A program made the position numbers and the translations under genes. This document shows, piece by piece, positions 26,237 to 35,924 of a stretch of 64,000 nt of DNA; position 1 is the stretch's first letter, and each line of letters starts with the position of its first letter. The stretch lies in NCBI GenBank assembly GCA_964036045.1, contig OZ038380.1, positions 168,612,535 through 168,676,534 of the forward strand, written 5' to 3'. Under the pieces are notes generated by a model. The model had not been told where the DNA came from. It saw only the letters and a program-made list of their open reading frames with translations, and did not search any database. The stretch comes from Eutreptiella sp. 'Long Island Sound 2002'. Taxonomy: Eukaryota; Euglenozoa; Euglenophyceae; Eutreptiales; Eutreptiaceae.

Positions 26237-29200
26237 CTGTGTGAGGGGGGGCAGGGCTGGGGCAGGGAGGGTCGGGAGGGAGGTGCTGTGAGGGGAATCG
26301 TGCAGTCTATAAGTGAGTGTGTGTCCGGTGAACGACAGATACAGAACTAAAAAATGGAGGTGATTTTGGGATACACAATTTTTTTCTTGTGTTCAGACCA
26401 AGATGAGCTGGCATAGCCTGCTCACTTCACAGTACTCGAGACAACCTGTCCGAATCAAGGTTCAGAGCTGTCCGGTGCTACCCTGCCCCCCCCCTTTGAA
26501 ATCTCCCCCCGTAGTGCGCGACGGCCTCCCCCCTGACGGTCGCCAAGTGACGGTCTCCCCCCTGGGGGGGGGGGGGGTGCAAGGGTATTTCAAGGCGCCA
26601 CAACAGTGGCCAACACATGTGCACCAAGTGTGCGTGAGTGGTGCCATACACGGTCACCGGGAGAAAACATCTTGGGTCTGAAAAAAGGACACGACACCCT
26701 GTACACCGCCTTTGGAGAGAGAACATCACAGAATACACACAGGTGACTGATTCAAAGTAATGGGAAAGCAATGCAAGAACGCGTGTGTGACAGATGGGGA
26801 ACACAAACCACCGTAATAGAGATTGCCTAGCAAAACAGTGAAGTGACGGTCTCCCCCCCCCCGGGGGGTAGATTTCAAGAGGGGGGGGGGGGGCAGGGTA
26901 CGATGATCCCACAATGGCGTGGTAGCAGATCTCACACGTAGTGAGGGTTGGCTGAGTCTGAAACCAGGTTATGCAGTGGGAGACTCGAGCTGTCTATATG
27001 TGAGTGTGTGTCCCTTGAACGACAGATGGAGGTGATTTTGGGATACGCAATATCAAGATGCATGTACGTGTACACAACAAATAGAAATATAAAGTATACA
27101 CAAAAAAAATCCGGGATACACCCGCAACACAACACGCCCAGAGTATCCACGCACTTTACCTCACCGCAACCCAACCGTACCCTGAACCACGGTCCTTGGG
27201 ATACGCAGCGGACACGCAAAGGAGCCCCTTCGCTGGGGCTCTCTGCATAAAGATCGCCATTTTATGTGAGAAGCCATGTTGCTTTGCTTCTGTTCTATGT
27301 GAGGGGTCATACAGAGGAGCTTTGTGGTTTACCCTTTTGTTTTACATACACTGTCCAGCACCATCGACAACTGTTCGAGATGGTTCCGGAGCTTTAGATA
27401 CGTAGTCTGAGGCAACACACTGTCGGCCCTACTGCCTCCCCGCCATCCTCAGGGGGCGTTTTCGCACAGCGCGCGCACAGCGCCAATTATTACGGTGATT
27501 ATCCAGGTAACAACCCTGAAAACCACGCACCTGCGGAATCATGCACAATCAATCCAAAACTCAAAAATTCAAACATCTGATGCTCGCCATGGGTCCCAGG
27601 GACCTAAATTCTGCCCCCTATCGCCCTGTCCACTGCAGCAGCCATTCAATGACGTCCTTTCAATCTTCTGAACTTACCGAACTCCCGGTGGTGGAGAACA
27701 GCCAACTTTTCGCACAGCGCACGGTACGCCCCCTCACACAGAGGGGGGCATAAGATTACAGGGTTCATTGACTACGCATGCAATGCCCCTCCTCCCGGGC
27801 CATTCCTGCCTCCAGGCCGGAAGAATGGGGAACGGTGTGCTGTTGGTGTAGGTTCTGCAGACAGAAAAGCGTTGTCATTTACCCACCGACGACATCCACG
27901 AAAATCCACATGAAAGAGAGCCATCGGGAATTTGCAGGGCAGCGGCGTCAATCACATCCGACGGCGGGCAATACGCCGATTGCACTGAGATCCCCTCACG
28001 AGGGCAGGGGGTCACCCCCACCCCCCGCCCCCACTCAGCAAAGGCGTCAAGCCAAACTGCGCCGACCGGCAGCACAAGGGGGCAGGCAATGGGGGACAAG
28101 CGGGGCAAGCTACTGGCTGCTGCCCCCCCACCCACCCCTTCCCCTCCCCCCTCCCCACCCAGTGATCCCCGTGGGCCCGCGCCGTGTGGCCCCTTCCCCG
28201 GTCTTCTCGGTGGGCACCGGCCCGTGCGCGGAAGTCTGCCCCATCCCAATTCAAATTGGCTGGTTTGGGTCACAGAGGCCCAACGGTTCGTGAGCTGTTC
28301 AAGAGCGGCGAGGGAAGTGGGGACTGGGTTTCCGGTTTGGCCATTGATGAACCTTTCGAGCCGGCGGCTTCGGGTTCCCAGAGAAAATCCCGCGCTCCGG
28401 TACATTGCGGCCGTGGGACAGAGGACAGGAGGGGTAGAGCGCTTGTCCTTCCCTGCCATTGTCCGCTGAACTGCCTTTGGTCATGTCTCAATGCCTGAGC
28501 GGCAGGCCGCTTAACACTCCGTGTGTGTGCGAGTTCTGTATCTCCGTACCCCCCCCCCCATTGCAATCTCCTCCCTTTTGTCGGGCCGGTCCCCCCCCCC
28601 CAGGGGGGGGGGACAGTCATGATGTGATGGTTCCCCTCCATGGGGGGGGGGGGATTGCACCACAAAACTGTACCATAGTATCACAGTGTAAATCAGCTTC
28701 GGCGCCTTGTAAAAATTTTCTCTGGCGCCTTCGGCGCCTGGTATTTGCTATGTTTTTTGGGCCAAGGTGACGGTCCCCCCCCCCAAAGGGGGTGGGGGTG
28801 TAGGCACACGACAGAGGCCTCCCGGGCTGCGGGGAGGCACATGCACCTGCTTGCCACCCCATCCGTTGAAGTTGAAGTCCACGCCTGCGGGCGACCCCGT
28901 GCGGCTGTGCACGAACACGCAGCCGTAGTCCCGGACCCATATGTCGTCCAGGGGGACGGGCACGAGCGTCACGCCGGGGCACTCCCCCACGAGTTGGCGG
29001 GCCAGCGCGACGCGGTCGTCCGGCACGAGCAGCGACACGGGCTCACACGCGGCGATGGTCTTGGCAATCGTCGCGAGGTTGCGCTGTGGCAGCGGGTGTG
29101 ACCGGGCACGTGCTTGTGCATGGGGGGGGGGGGAGGGGGATGCCCAACCCACCCACCGAGGGTTTACAAGAACATAGCAAAGCACAAATGCTGAACTTCT

Positions 29201-29691
29201 GCGATAGCAAACATCCAGGCAATGGATGTAAAACACAACAACACAAAACTTAACGAATCTGTCAGCAGAGGATCAGGATAGGGCCGCTAATAAAACAGCC
29301 CTTTCAGCAGAGCATGAAAGGCAGTGTGCACCGCCGCAGGAGCAAGGAGCACGGTGCAGCAGCGGGTGGGGCAGTGGGTGTGGCGCAGAGGGCATACAGA
29401 GGGTGTGGCAAAGAGTGTGGTAGAGGGGGGGGGGGGCTGGCAGAGGGGGGGGGGGCACAGATCATGTGAGAGATGGTTCTGGCAAAGGATGCGCCCATGA
29501 ATGCCGAACATACGCTGCAATGTGTGGCCAACGCGCACACAAAGAGAGCAGCAAAAGCACTTGCGCAACACCTGCACGATTGGGAGAAGCTTCGAGCCCC
29601 AGACCCTTTCGGAAGCCCCGAAAGCCATCCAAGTGCATTGGTGTGGGGCCGTCTCGCAGGGCATCACCCAGGGTCCCTGGGACAGGCACAT
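25697..29691 (-). CDS. aguA: Agmatine deiminase family protein; C-terminal exon not found
   Basis: Three exons (29,691-29,572; 29,083-28,847; 26,236-25,697) join in phase 0 with GT-AG borders and encode 299 residues without a stop. The family (PAD_porph, GME superfamily) usually hydrolyses agmatine to N-carbamoylputrescine and ammonia in polyamine synthesis. Visible motifs are ETAPHQCTWMAF (residues 13-24), LDDIWVRDYG (85-94), NFNGWGGKQ (111-119), LEGGGIETDGEGT (146-158), the catalytic-type DGHTD (206-210) and NFYVCNGAVIAPEFGD (282-297). Family members run to about 345-370 residues and end with a GGGxxHC-type cysteine. That part is missing: exon 3 ends at a CAG|GTGCGT donor, and no matching exon lies before the satellite. 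The start is uncertain because a CCCAG acceptor-like site sits just after the proposed Met. Family assignment is strong; agmatine as substrate is inferred. Confidence 0.85.
26482..26898. mobile_element. C-tract-ended TIR element flanked by TAC
   Basis: The left end CCTGCCCCCCCCC with TTTGAAATCTCCCCCC faces a right end that reads, in reverse complement, as CCCTGCCCCC... with TTGAAATCTACCCCCC. These are imperfect inverted ends of about 35 bp. TAC stands on each side (26,479-26,481 and 26,899-26,901), which suggests a 3-bp target duplication, although the outer C/G is ambiguous. There is no ORF, so it is a non-autonomous element. Confidence 0.6.
27452..27733. mobile_element. MITE family B, copy 1 (TSD TCA)
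   Basis: This 282-bp element begins GGGGGCGTTTTCGCACAGCG and ends with ACGCCCCC, a short inverted end. TCA lies on both flanks (27,449-27,451 and 27,734-27,736). The motif TTTTCGCACAGCGC also occurs directly near both ends. Two further copies lie at 40,252-40,535 and 43,868-44,160. It has no coding capacity. Confidence 0.85.
28847..29083 (-). CDS. aguA: Agmatine deiminase exon 2
   Basis: Seventy-nine codons between the acceptor CTGCCACAG|CGC and the donor AAGCAG|GTGCAT, phase 0 at both ends. It carries RNLATIAKTIAACEPVSLLV and the conserved LDDIWVRDYG active-site strand, then GVDFNFNGWGGKQ. Confidence 0.85.
29084..29571 (-). other. Intron 1 of the deiminase gene
   Basis: This 488-bp GT-AG intron (GTGTTGCGC ... 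CTGCCACAG) has a G-rich plus strand (C-rich in the transcript) at 29,120-29,140 and 29,425-29,457. No other feature is seen. Confidence 0.7.
29572..29691 (-). CDS. aguA: Agmatine deiminase exon 1 (N-terminal)
   Basis: Forty codons from ATG at 29,691 to the donor CAG|GTGTTG at 29,572. It encodes the family N-terminal signature MPCETAPHQCTWMAFGAS and the VWGSKLLPIVQ helix. A TGTCCCAG acceptor-like site a few codons after the Met leaves room for an earlier exon with a targeting peptide. Confidence 0.75.
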
Positions 29692-30624
29692 GTCGTCCGG
29701 AGTATGGTGTGCTGGGGAACGAGGTGGGGACATGATCCTCTGCTCTGCTTTGTCCATGGCCCGTCCCAATCCATCCATCGCGCCCCGCAGCGCATTCATG
29801 GCAGGGTACAAGCTGCGAAACGTGGAGCAGCACATGGGGTAGGGTAACATGCTGTCCTGTTTCCTCTCTCAGCCTCATTGGTGCACGCAGGGGGTGAAGT
29901 TGCCAAAAACCAAAATCTTGGGTGCAGCACTGATGGAGGAGTGCCATGCAAAATGGAATGATAACCACACAGCCAACACCGCATCATGGGCTTTGTTTTG
30001 TGCCAACCTCCAAAATTTTGATCCCAGCCTCCAAATCGGGTAGAACGCGCCGCCGACTCGTTGGCCGCCAGGAGGCGCCGACCACCGTGACCACATGTAC
30101 ATACACAGATGTGGACACACACATAAAAATGCAACTATCGCATAGAAGCTGGAAAACAGGTTTTGTCTCTTTTGGCACCAAGCTGGTGCAGCTGCCTGGC
30201 ACTGGACCAACAACAAACTCTAGGTGAGCACTACAAACCGCTAGACCTGGCCGCTAGGCATTCTTGACCAATAAAAAATATCCCCTCCCCGATGGAATCC
30301 CCTGACCCATAAAACAAGTAGTTTGTGGTACTGCAAGCAAAAGTGGGGGTGGGGGCTTCTTGAATTGGGGCAGCTACATGGTTTGATCAAAATTTGCGGA
30401 AGCTGAAGAAAGGGGTAGCTTTGGTTGCTTTCCACTTGCCATATCAGTTTTGCCAGGGCGTGATGCCCACTGTGGGTCCTTCTCGCTATCTGACCCTGCC
30501 AGGAGGGGGCTCATCCACGCATATGGGATCTGTTCGGTCATCAGTCTTCCCAAGATGTGGTCCCAGCGCTGGATCAGGCTGTGTCGTAGCAATTCACCTT
30601 CCCCGCCGCCTGTCGAGCTATTAC
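29692..30624. other. Intergenic, nothing assignable
   Basis: Mixed-composition sequence upstream of the deiminase start. Short open frames occur on both strands without domains, signal peptides or consistent splice sites. An undetected first exon of the deiminase gene could lie here. Confidence 0.5.
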
Positions 30625-30803
30625 CCCCCCTCCCCCTTGCGCAAGCACGCTGAAAGTCAGGAAAACAAGGGTCAAACGGGTCCAAGTGCTTAGACAAGGC
30701 AGGGCCCATCAGAGGAAACCTAAAAGAGCGGCCAGAAAAACGACGGTCAGATGGGCCCGCGTGCTTAGACAAGGCAGTGCTTGCACAAGGGGGAGGGGTG
30801 GTA
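30625..30803. mobile_element. TIR element family C, copy 1
   Basis: The left end has CTCCCCCTTGCGCAAGCAC and the right end GTGCTTGCACAAGGGGGAG, inverted copies with two mismatches. TAC precedes the left end (30,622-30,624). The right boundary is slightly unclear because GTATAC follows. The interior includes CGTGCTTAGACAAGGCAGTG. It is non-autonomous and related to 42,487-42,858. Confidence 0.7.
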
Positions 30804-30813
30804 TACCATGTAC

Positions 30814-30910
30814 CCGCCCCTCCCTTGCGCAAGCACGCTGAAAGTCAGCAAAACGACGGTAACACGGGCTCATGTGCTTAGACAAGGCAGTGCTTGCGCG
30901 CGACGCGCGG
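30814..30910. mobile_element. TIR element family C, short copy 2
   Basis: A 97-bp copy begins CCGCCCCTCCCTTGCGCAAG and ends with a degraded inverted end, GTGCTTGCGCGCGACGCGCGG. TAC flanks both sides (30,811-30,813 and 30,911-30,913). It shares the GCTGAAAGTCAG and GCTTAGACAAGGCAGTGC interior with copy 1. Confidence 0.65.
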
Positions 30911-31025
30911 TACCAAAAGAACGTATGTCACCGGAAACCTGCCCATACCTCACCCTAAGCACAATTGTCGCAACAGGGCACTACAACACAATGTGCAGGC
31001 AAATTTCAGCGAGTTCTAGAGGTCC

Positions 31026-31150
31026 TCACTGCCCATCAGGGCCACCAGGAGCTGTGGAATAGAAGCCCTTTCCCACCTTGCGCCTCATCTTGAACAATTG
31101 CACATGCTTGCCCTTGGGGCAGCCTTTGGGGCAGGCTTGGCTTCAGGTAT
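31026..31150 (-). pseudogene. HVQLF-family exon copy 3, frame-broken
   Basis: The minus strand encodes KGKHVQLFKMRRKVGKGFY and a short tail to a stop at 31,026. It matches the C-terminal exon of the small secreted-protein gene at 35,354 and the copy at 36,177. The expected Lys/Pro/Ala stretch just upstream (EAKPAPKAAP) is present, but in a frame one base away, so the copy looks decayed. Function unknown. Confidence 0.45.
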
Positions 31151-31430
31151 GGTTGCCTGAGGAGTGCTGCCCTTTTATGGTTGCCTACCCTTGGGCAACT
31201 GGGACAAAGATCCCTTTTGGTTAGGTTGTTTGGTTGTAGCCCTCGGCGGTGCCAGTAGACTGCCACTGCCATGGTGGCTTACTAAATGCTCACATCGAGG
31301 TCCGCTCTTGCCACCACCTTTCAAGTCTTCTATGACTTGCACGGGCTATTCTCTCACTTTGTCCCTGCCACCGTGGACTCCATGAATTGCATGAATGGCC
31401 ATTCCACACACCGCTTCCACGGGAGAATGT
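31151..31430. other. Spacer without recognisable features
   Basis: Short sequence between the HVQLF copy and dispersed repeat A copy 2. I see no gene or repeat in it. Confidence 0.4.
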
Positions 31431-31566
31431 TTGCCCGGCGCGCTACCTTTGTATTCAGTATCCTATCTCTAGCCCCAAGTTTATCCTCACCAAGGGAAGT
31501 CCCCCCGGTAGAGCGCACCAGACAGCAAACCTTGCATAAGCCGCAATTCTATTGCCTTCGGCAAGG

Positions 31567-32130
31567 CACCTCGAAGAGAGGCCGACAGTCAGCCAATCAG
31601 TCAATCAGGCAGGCAAGCAGTCAATCAGGTAGTCTGTCAGGCAACCAGGCAGGCAGACAGGTAGGCAGAAACACACAGTTTGGCTTTTTTTTTCACTTGC
31701 GGACTACGATTACAAACGCTGGGGAACCCTTGGTATGCAGGAACACTCAGTGGTTGAGTGGTTGAACACTCGGCTGATAGTTCGCCTAGCGCCGGTTCGA
31801 TTCCCGGCCGGCGATAAGGCAATCGCTGGCTGTGCCGATCGATCGACCTCGAGCCCTTATTACACTAGACCCAGGTTCAAATCCTTCTAACCACAAACTT
31901 TTGACAGCCCCACCCCCCACCCCCCAAAATGTGGTATCCAGTTTCATGGGGATAGAGGTCTCAAAATCAAAAAATCCATTGGGATGGTTTTGTCGGGCAA
32001 AATAATGATTTTACAAGGGGTTGGGCATCCAATATCATGCCCTGGGGTATGCTACGCGAATGACCCCCAAAGAGGGGGGGGGTGTACGGGTCCGCACCTA
32101 TGCTTGATCTAACAACCTCTCTTCGAGGTG
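31567..32130. mobile_element. 564-bp TIR element nested in repeat A
   Basis: The ends are perfect 15-bp inverted repeats: CACCTCGAAGAGAGG at 31,567-31,581 and its reverse complement at 32,116-32,130. It interrupts repeat A, whose uninterrupted form is seen at 25,294 and 41,911. The interior holds an irregular CAGG/CAAT tetramer tract (31,585-31,665) and tRNA-like boxes. No ORF is present. A clear target duplication is not visible. Confidence 0.7.
31740..31890 (+). ncRNA. tRNA-like (SINE-type) segment, possibly dimeric
   Basis: A B-box GGTTCGATTCCCGG lies at 31,793-31,806, with an A-box-like TGGTTGAGTGGTT about 40 bases before it. A second B-box, GGTTCAAATCC, lies at 31,874-31,884. Stems do not pair well enough for a functional tRNA, so this is more likely a tRNA-derived relic inside the nested element. 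Confidence 0.4.
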
Positions 32131-32320
32131 ATATGAGAATTCAACAACTCAAAATGTCACTCCCACCACTTCCAACCACCACCCTTGCCATCATCATAAA
32201 CTGGATGCAAAAGATGTGCCAGATTCTTGGACACGGTGAGAAGGTTCTCTAGATTGTTTGGTGAGGGGGGGCAAAAACAGGCACGGGTGGGGAACGGTCA
32301 AAACAATTTGCCCGGTGCAC

Positions 32321-32668
32321 TAATACTCCCGCCACATTGCAACTGTCGGCTCTTGTTCATGTCCGTCCAAATCGGGTGCAAAGTCTTTAGTAGCGCCTCA
32401 TGACTTGTCCCCAACTGCACCATTGTTGTCCGGCTGTGCTCGATCTCGATCTATGGCATGATAGTTCCATAGCAGGGGGTGAGCCCACTGGGCCAAGAAA
32501 GCAAAAACTCACAGAGTCTAAGGCAGAAAGGGTTTCACACACGTGGCATTAAACTTGTACTTATTGCATAAACACTCGTTTACGGCAAGGGAAGTTATGT
32601 GAGAATTTTGAAGGCCTCAAAAGTTGAGGCGATCCAACACCACATTCGAAACCCTGAAATTGTGTTCT
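32321..32668. other. Spacer without a gene
   Basis: Unique sequence between repeat A copy 2 and the retroposed repeat E. No ORF of interest, splice-consistent exon or repeat is seen. Confidence 0.45.
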
Positions 32669-32683
32669 ACGTACATTCCATCT

Positions 32684-32839
32684 TTTTTTTGGGGGGGGGG
32701 GGCTGACTCGAAAGGTTCACGAGTACTCAAGATAGTTCTTGGAAAGTGGGCGACTCAAGTATATGATACACTGGATCCCTCCTGTTAGACAGGGTACAGG
32801 GCGCAGACCCATAGCTCATCTACAAGAAAAGAGGAGGCG
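32684..32839 (-). mobile_element. Poly-A retroposon family E, copy 1
   Basis: On the minus strand the element ends in a C-tract followed by eight A. It is bracketed by a direct repeat TACATTCCATCT (at about 32,672-32,683 and 32,840-32,851), as expected of target-primed insertion. The body includes TGTCTAACAGGAGGGATCC and GTGAACCTTTCGAGTCAGCC. A second copy at 35,890-36,625 is split by a transposon. The parent RNA is not recognised. Confidence 0.7.
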
Positions 32840-32851
32840 TACATTCCATCT

Positions 32852-33412
32852 GGTTTTTCTCCCCCAAATAAAAAGCGATGGTACAGAGATTCTGGGCTCC
32901 AATTCACCACTCTCAGTGAAAATTCACTTTTTTCGTGCTTTCCCCCCCAATACATGGTGAACATTCAAAAATCATCAAAGTGTCGAATGCTGCATGCGAT
33001 ACTGCAATCAGTGTGTGTCACAGACGTCCACTGAATTCAGACCTTTTCGAGACGCTTTTAGCATGGTAAGTTGCAGTTGGGCTCGCCTTTCAGGCCTCAC
33101 GCACCAAGAGCAAAGGCATTATGAGACCCATCGACACAGTGTTTCTGCCTTGTGTATACAGCATGTTGGATTGGGACACAGAAACACCCCCCCTCCCAAG
33201 GGGATTATGCAGTGGGAGTGCCACGCCCATGGGCTTCCCAGTGTGCATGAGGCACAATGACCATACCCAAGGATCACAGTTTGTCACACCCGATCTGGAT
33301 CTCGAGAGCCCAATTTAAGCCAAGCTGAAGTGGGAGCGGGACAAAATTCAAAACCACAAATGGGAGGGAATCGAAGAGAATTCAAGACACGACGAATATG
33401 ACTCGGAGCACG
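32852..33412. other. Spacer without a gene
   Basis: Moderately AT-rich sequence between the retroposon and the hAT MITE. Short open frames near 32,994-33,318 have no domain. Confidence 0.45.
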
Positions 33413-33420
33413 GATTGGGT

Positions 33421-33705
33421 CAGGGCGGTCCTAAGAGAGAGAAAAAAAGGTCTCCGTTACACGCAATTTCCCAAAAAGGCCCACAGGTTGGTGGCGATGG
33501 GCGGTTGGCTGTTGGCTGTTGGCTGTTGGTGGCAGTTGGTGGTTGGTGATTGGTGGCGGGTGGCGGTTGGCGGTTGGCGGCGGTTGGTGGCAGTCGGCGA
33601 TTGGTGGCGGTTGGCGGTTGGCGGTCCCTGGGTGCGGTCCTTAAAGGGCAGTCCTCAGCAAAAAAAAAAAAGAAAAAAAATTTGGGGTCCTTAAGGACCG
33701 CCCTG
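33421..33705. mobile_element. hAT-type MITE with 8-bp TSD
   Basis: The 285-bp element starts CAGGGCGGTCCT and ends AGGACCGCCCTG, a perfect 12-bp inverted repeat of the CAGNG class. The flanks are identical 8-mers, GATTGGGT, at 33,413-33,420 and 33,706-33,713. The 8-bp duplication and CAG ends fit the hAT superfamily. The interior is a degenerate GGTTGGC minisatellite (about 33,490-33,632) and an A-rich tract at 33,659-33,680, with no transposase. Confidence 0.88.
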
Positions 33706-33713
33706 GATTGGGT

Positions 33714-34138
33714 AAGCGCATGCAGGTATGCAAGCACGTGCACCAACAGCAATGGGCACCCTGGGGCTGCGACGTGCTGCGAGGCACGAACGACAGTGGT
33801 CCGGTTTGGGCGGCTGCTCCGACCCGTCCCCGGTGGTACAATGAATAAAGTTGGCAGGATCTGAAACCCCTTGTGCCGCTAAGTGACAGCAGGTGTATCA
33901 GGAATTCCAACCCCCAACTTGCACGCACTGCCATGCTGCTGAACGGTGGGAGGGTCAGGGGTACCCTTGGACGTACAACACCATATGTCCTCACAGCCTC
34001 GCCTTCATTTCTGCATGCAACTCCGTCGGTTTTTCTTTCCTGCCAAGACCCCTTCGTCTTGGGCGTTCCACCGAGTGGGCGCGGGGGGCTGTCACAGGCT
34101 GCTGGGTGAGTCACGATGGCGCAGGAGCTTCCACAGGG

Positions 34139-34171
<33 letters not shown>

Positions 34172-34429
34172 CACCCAATCTTTTCAACAATCTCAAAGCG
34201 TTCGCTATCATACATCACATCTCTACAGCATTGTTCGCACTGCAGCAATGCTTGGATCACTGCTCCTTGCGGCCTTTCCCTCTCAGCATGACACGAAGAC
34301 TACATACAGTCGTCCTGCCCCTACTGCCCTGCATTCCCATCTGCCTGCCCCGACCCCTGTGCAAGGGCCCCTCGGCGGGCGAGCTTGCGACAGCACACGG
34401 CGATGGAGTGACCAGCATGATGCTGCCTG
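33714..34429. other. Spacer with a GT microsatellite
   Basis: Contains a (TG)n tract at about 34,139-34,170. Open frames across this stretch on the plus strand are driven by that repeat and by GC-rich sequence. No gene assigned. Confidence 0.5.
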
Positions 34430-34640
34430 TTGGTGGGGGTGTTGGGACAAAGCCTTCAGACGTTGCTGCTCCCCTCGCAGGCGGCGGTGTGAATCAGCTT
34501 CTCGCCACCAACGAAGAGCCGCTGTGCTGGCCCGCCGCTTCTGTTTCTCCATCGGTGGCGGGCTGTGGCACCATCGCATTCAGGATCCACAAGGCAATCA
34601 TCTTCCGTGCGGAGTGCGCCGCAGCGGGACAGCGGGGGGC
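34430..34640 (-). repeat. Dispersed repeat family G, copy 1
   Basis: About 200 bp similar to 40,560-40,770. Matching landmarks are GGGACAAAGCC, TTGCTGCTC, CTTCTCGC and TTTCTCC followed by GGTGGCGGGC. On the minus strand both copies read as Arg/Gln-rich peptide (EQQRLKALSQ here, EQQLLRALSQ there), so a decayed coding origin is possible. Similarity is partial. Confidence 0.5.
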
Positions 34641-35353
34641 AAGGAGGCGTCCTGCCATATACACCGCTGCCCTTGCACGGTGCGGATGTGCGATCCATTT
34701 CCGAAGCCACGTCGCATTGTGCGCATGTCACGGGCCGAGGAGTGCAGCACTCAGCCCCTCTGGAATGCACAAAGTGACTCCAGAGACAATCGGTTAGGGT
34801 GTCAATACAACGATGGTTGACTGCGGTTGGGGATCCCCTGCCTTTGGTTGGAATTTGTTGTAAGGGCTGAGGGCGCCGAGAGGTGAAAGCCAAAAGGAGT
34901 GGGGAAAGACTGGAAGCATCCAGCGTTTGGCCTGAGTCGGGATATACATGTAGACGTATTTGATGTGCATGCGCCCTCGCACGTCTGCTGTCTTGCTGCC
35001 TGTTGCATTGCACAATGTGCCAGTTCCAGAAAACTCCTCACAATTCCTTCCACCTTTGCACAATTGTGCATGCCATTTCTTGCAATTGCCCCTGAGAGAA
35101 CTAAGAGTTCCTCTCCTTCCGTGCTCACACCGATGAATACAGTGCCCCCGATGAAAGGGAATGCCCATTGGGCGTTTGCCGCCTGCCAAATCATGCGTAG
35201 CCCTCTGCGGCCCTCCGTGGCAGGGGCAAGGAATGTACCCCCCCCCCCTTTGGTATAGCAACCACCTGCGCAGGACGGTATCCTCGCACCCATGCAGACA
35301 CGAGGGCATATGAACCACAAAATGAGCCCAAAACTGCCGATTGGGATGCATGT
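34641..35353. other. Spacer; isolated TIR-like end at 35,235
   Basis: No gene is assigned. GTAC followed by a C-tract and TTTGGTATAGCAACC at 35,235-35,264 resembles the left end of the C-tract TIR elements in this window, but I could not find its partner end. Confidence 0.4.
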
Positions 35354-35837
35354 TCAGCTCCACTGAGGGACAGGCTCCGGGTGCCACTCTTTCTGGCGGC
35401 AGTATTTGACTCTGAAGAGCTGCACATGCTCAACAGGGGCCACTGGAATGGGCCCTCCGGCTGCAGGCTTGGCTGCCACCCGGGCAGCAGGTTTGAATGC
35501 ACTCTTGGTCGAGGGTTTGGCATGAGGTTTGGCAGCTTTGGGAGCAGGCTTGGCAGGGGGGCTTGGCAGGGGGCTCCTGTGGCAGGCACTTTGCCCCAGG
35601 GACATCGCGCGTGAAGAGGTGTGTGTAGGACGGGGACCGCACCCGCCAGCCAAGAGCCCCCCTGAAGACCGTGCTTTGGCGGGGCAACACAAACCCGGGG
35701 TCCTTACGGACATGCCCGGGAGCGGCATCGGGGTTGGGGTCAGGATCGGGCTTGGGGATTGGATGGATCGAGGCCACATTCCCTGACTTGATTTCAGTCT
35801 GCAGCCCAGCCGCCATGCCGACTACCAACAGCACCAT
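35354..35837 (-). CDS. Small predicted secreted protein, Lys/Pro/Ala-rich, HVQLF C-terminus
   Basis: Two-exon model: exon 1 at 35,837-35,695 and exon 2 at 35,576-35,354, which fit in phase (2+1) to give about 121 residues. Exon 1 starts MVLLVVGMAAGLQTE, a short hydrophobic N-terminus resembling a signal peptide, followed by a PKPDPDPNPD stretch. Exon 2 has PAKPAPKAAKPHAKP repeats and ends VEHVQLFRVKYCRQKEWH plus a short tail. The acceptor GCCACAG|G is good; the donor GG|GTTTGT is weak. The tail is shared with two other loci (31,026 and 36,177), which supports it being a real exon. I do not recognise the family; a basic, secreted, low-complexity protein is all that can be said. Confidence 0.45.
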
Positions 35838-35924
35838 AACTCATGGTACTTCAGAGGCTGCTGCTGTGGCATAACTTTACTGGCGACATTTTTTGGGGGG
35901 CTGACTCGAAAGGTTCACGAGTAC

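Larger units (their letters stand above)
26237..28846 (-). other. Intron 2 of the deiminase gene, transposon-rich
   Basis: This 2,610-bp intron contains a TIR element (26,482-26,898), MITE B copy 1 (27,452-27,733), and a ~60-bp duplicated segment at 26,307-26,380 and 26,995-27,050 (GTGAGTGTGTGTCC ... GGAGGTGATTTTGGGATAC). It also has long G and C runs at 28,549-28,660. Open frames near 27,875-28,500 exist on both strands but show no domain; I leave them unassigned. Confidence 0.7.
31431..32320. repeat. Dispersed repeat family A, copy 2, split by an insertion
   Basis: The left part (31,431 to about 31,545) matches the first half of copy 1, from TTGCCCGGCGCGCTACC to CATAAGCCG. The right part (about 32,131-32,320) matches the second half, from ATATGAGAATTCAAC to TTGCCCGGTGCACTA. 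Between them lies a TIR element plus about 20 bases of extra sequence. Confidence 0.82.

Noticed and set aside
31740-31815. Functional tRNA gene
   Set aside because: A and B boxes are present, but the acceptor, anticodon and T stems do not pair properly.
33398-33864. Gly/Trp-rich plus-strand ORFs
   Set aside because: They translate the GGTTGGC minisatellite inside the hAT MITE.
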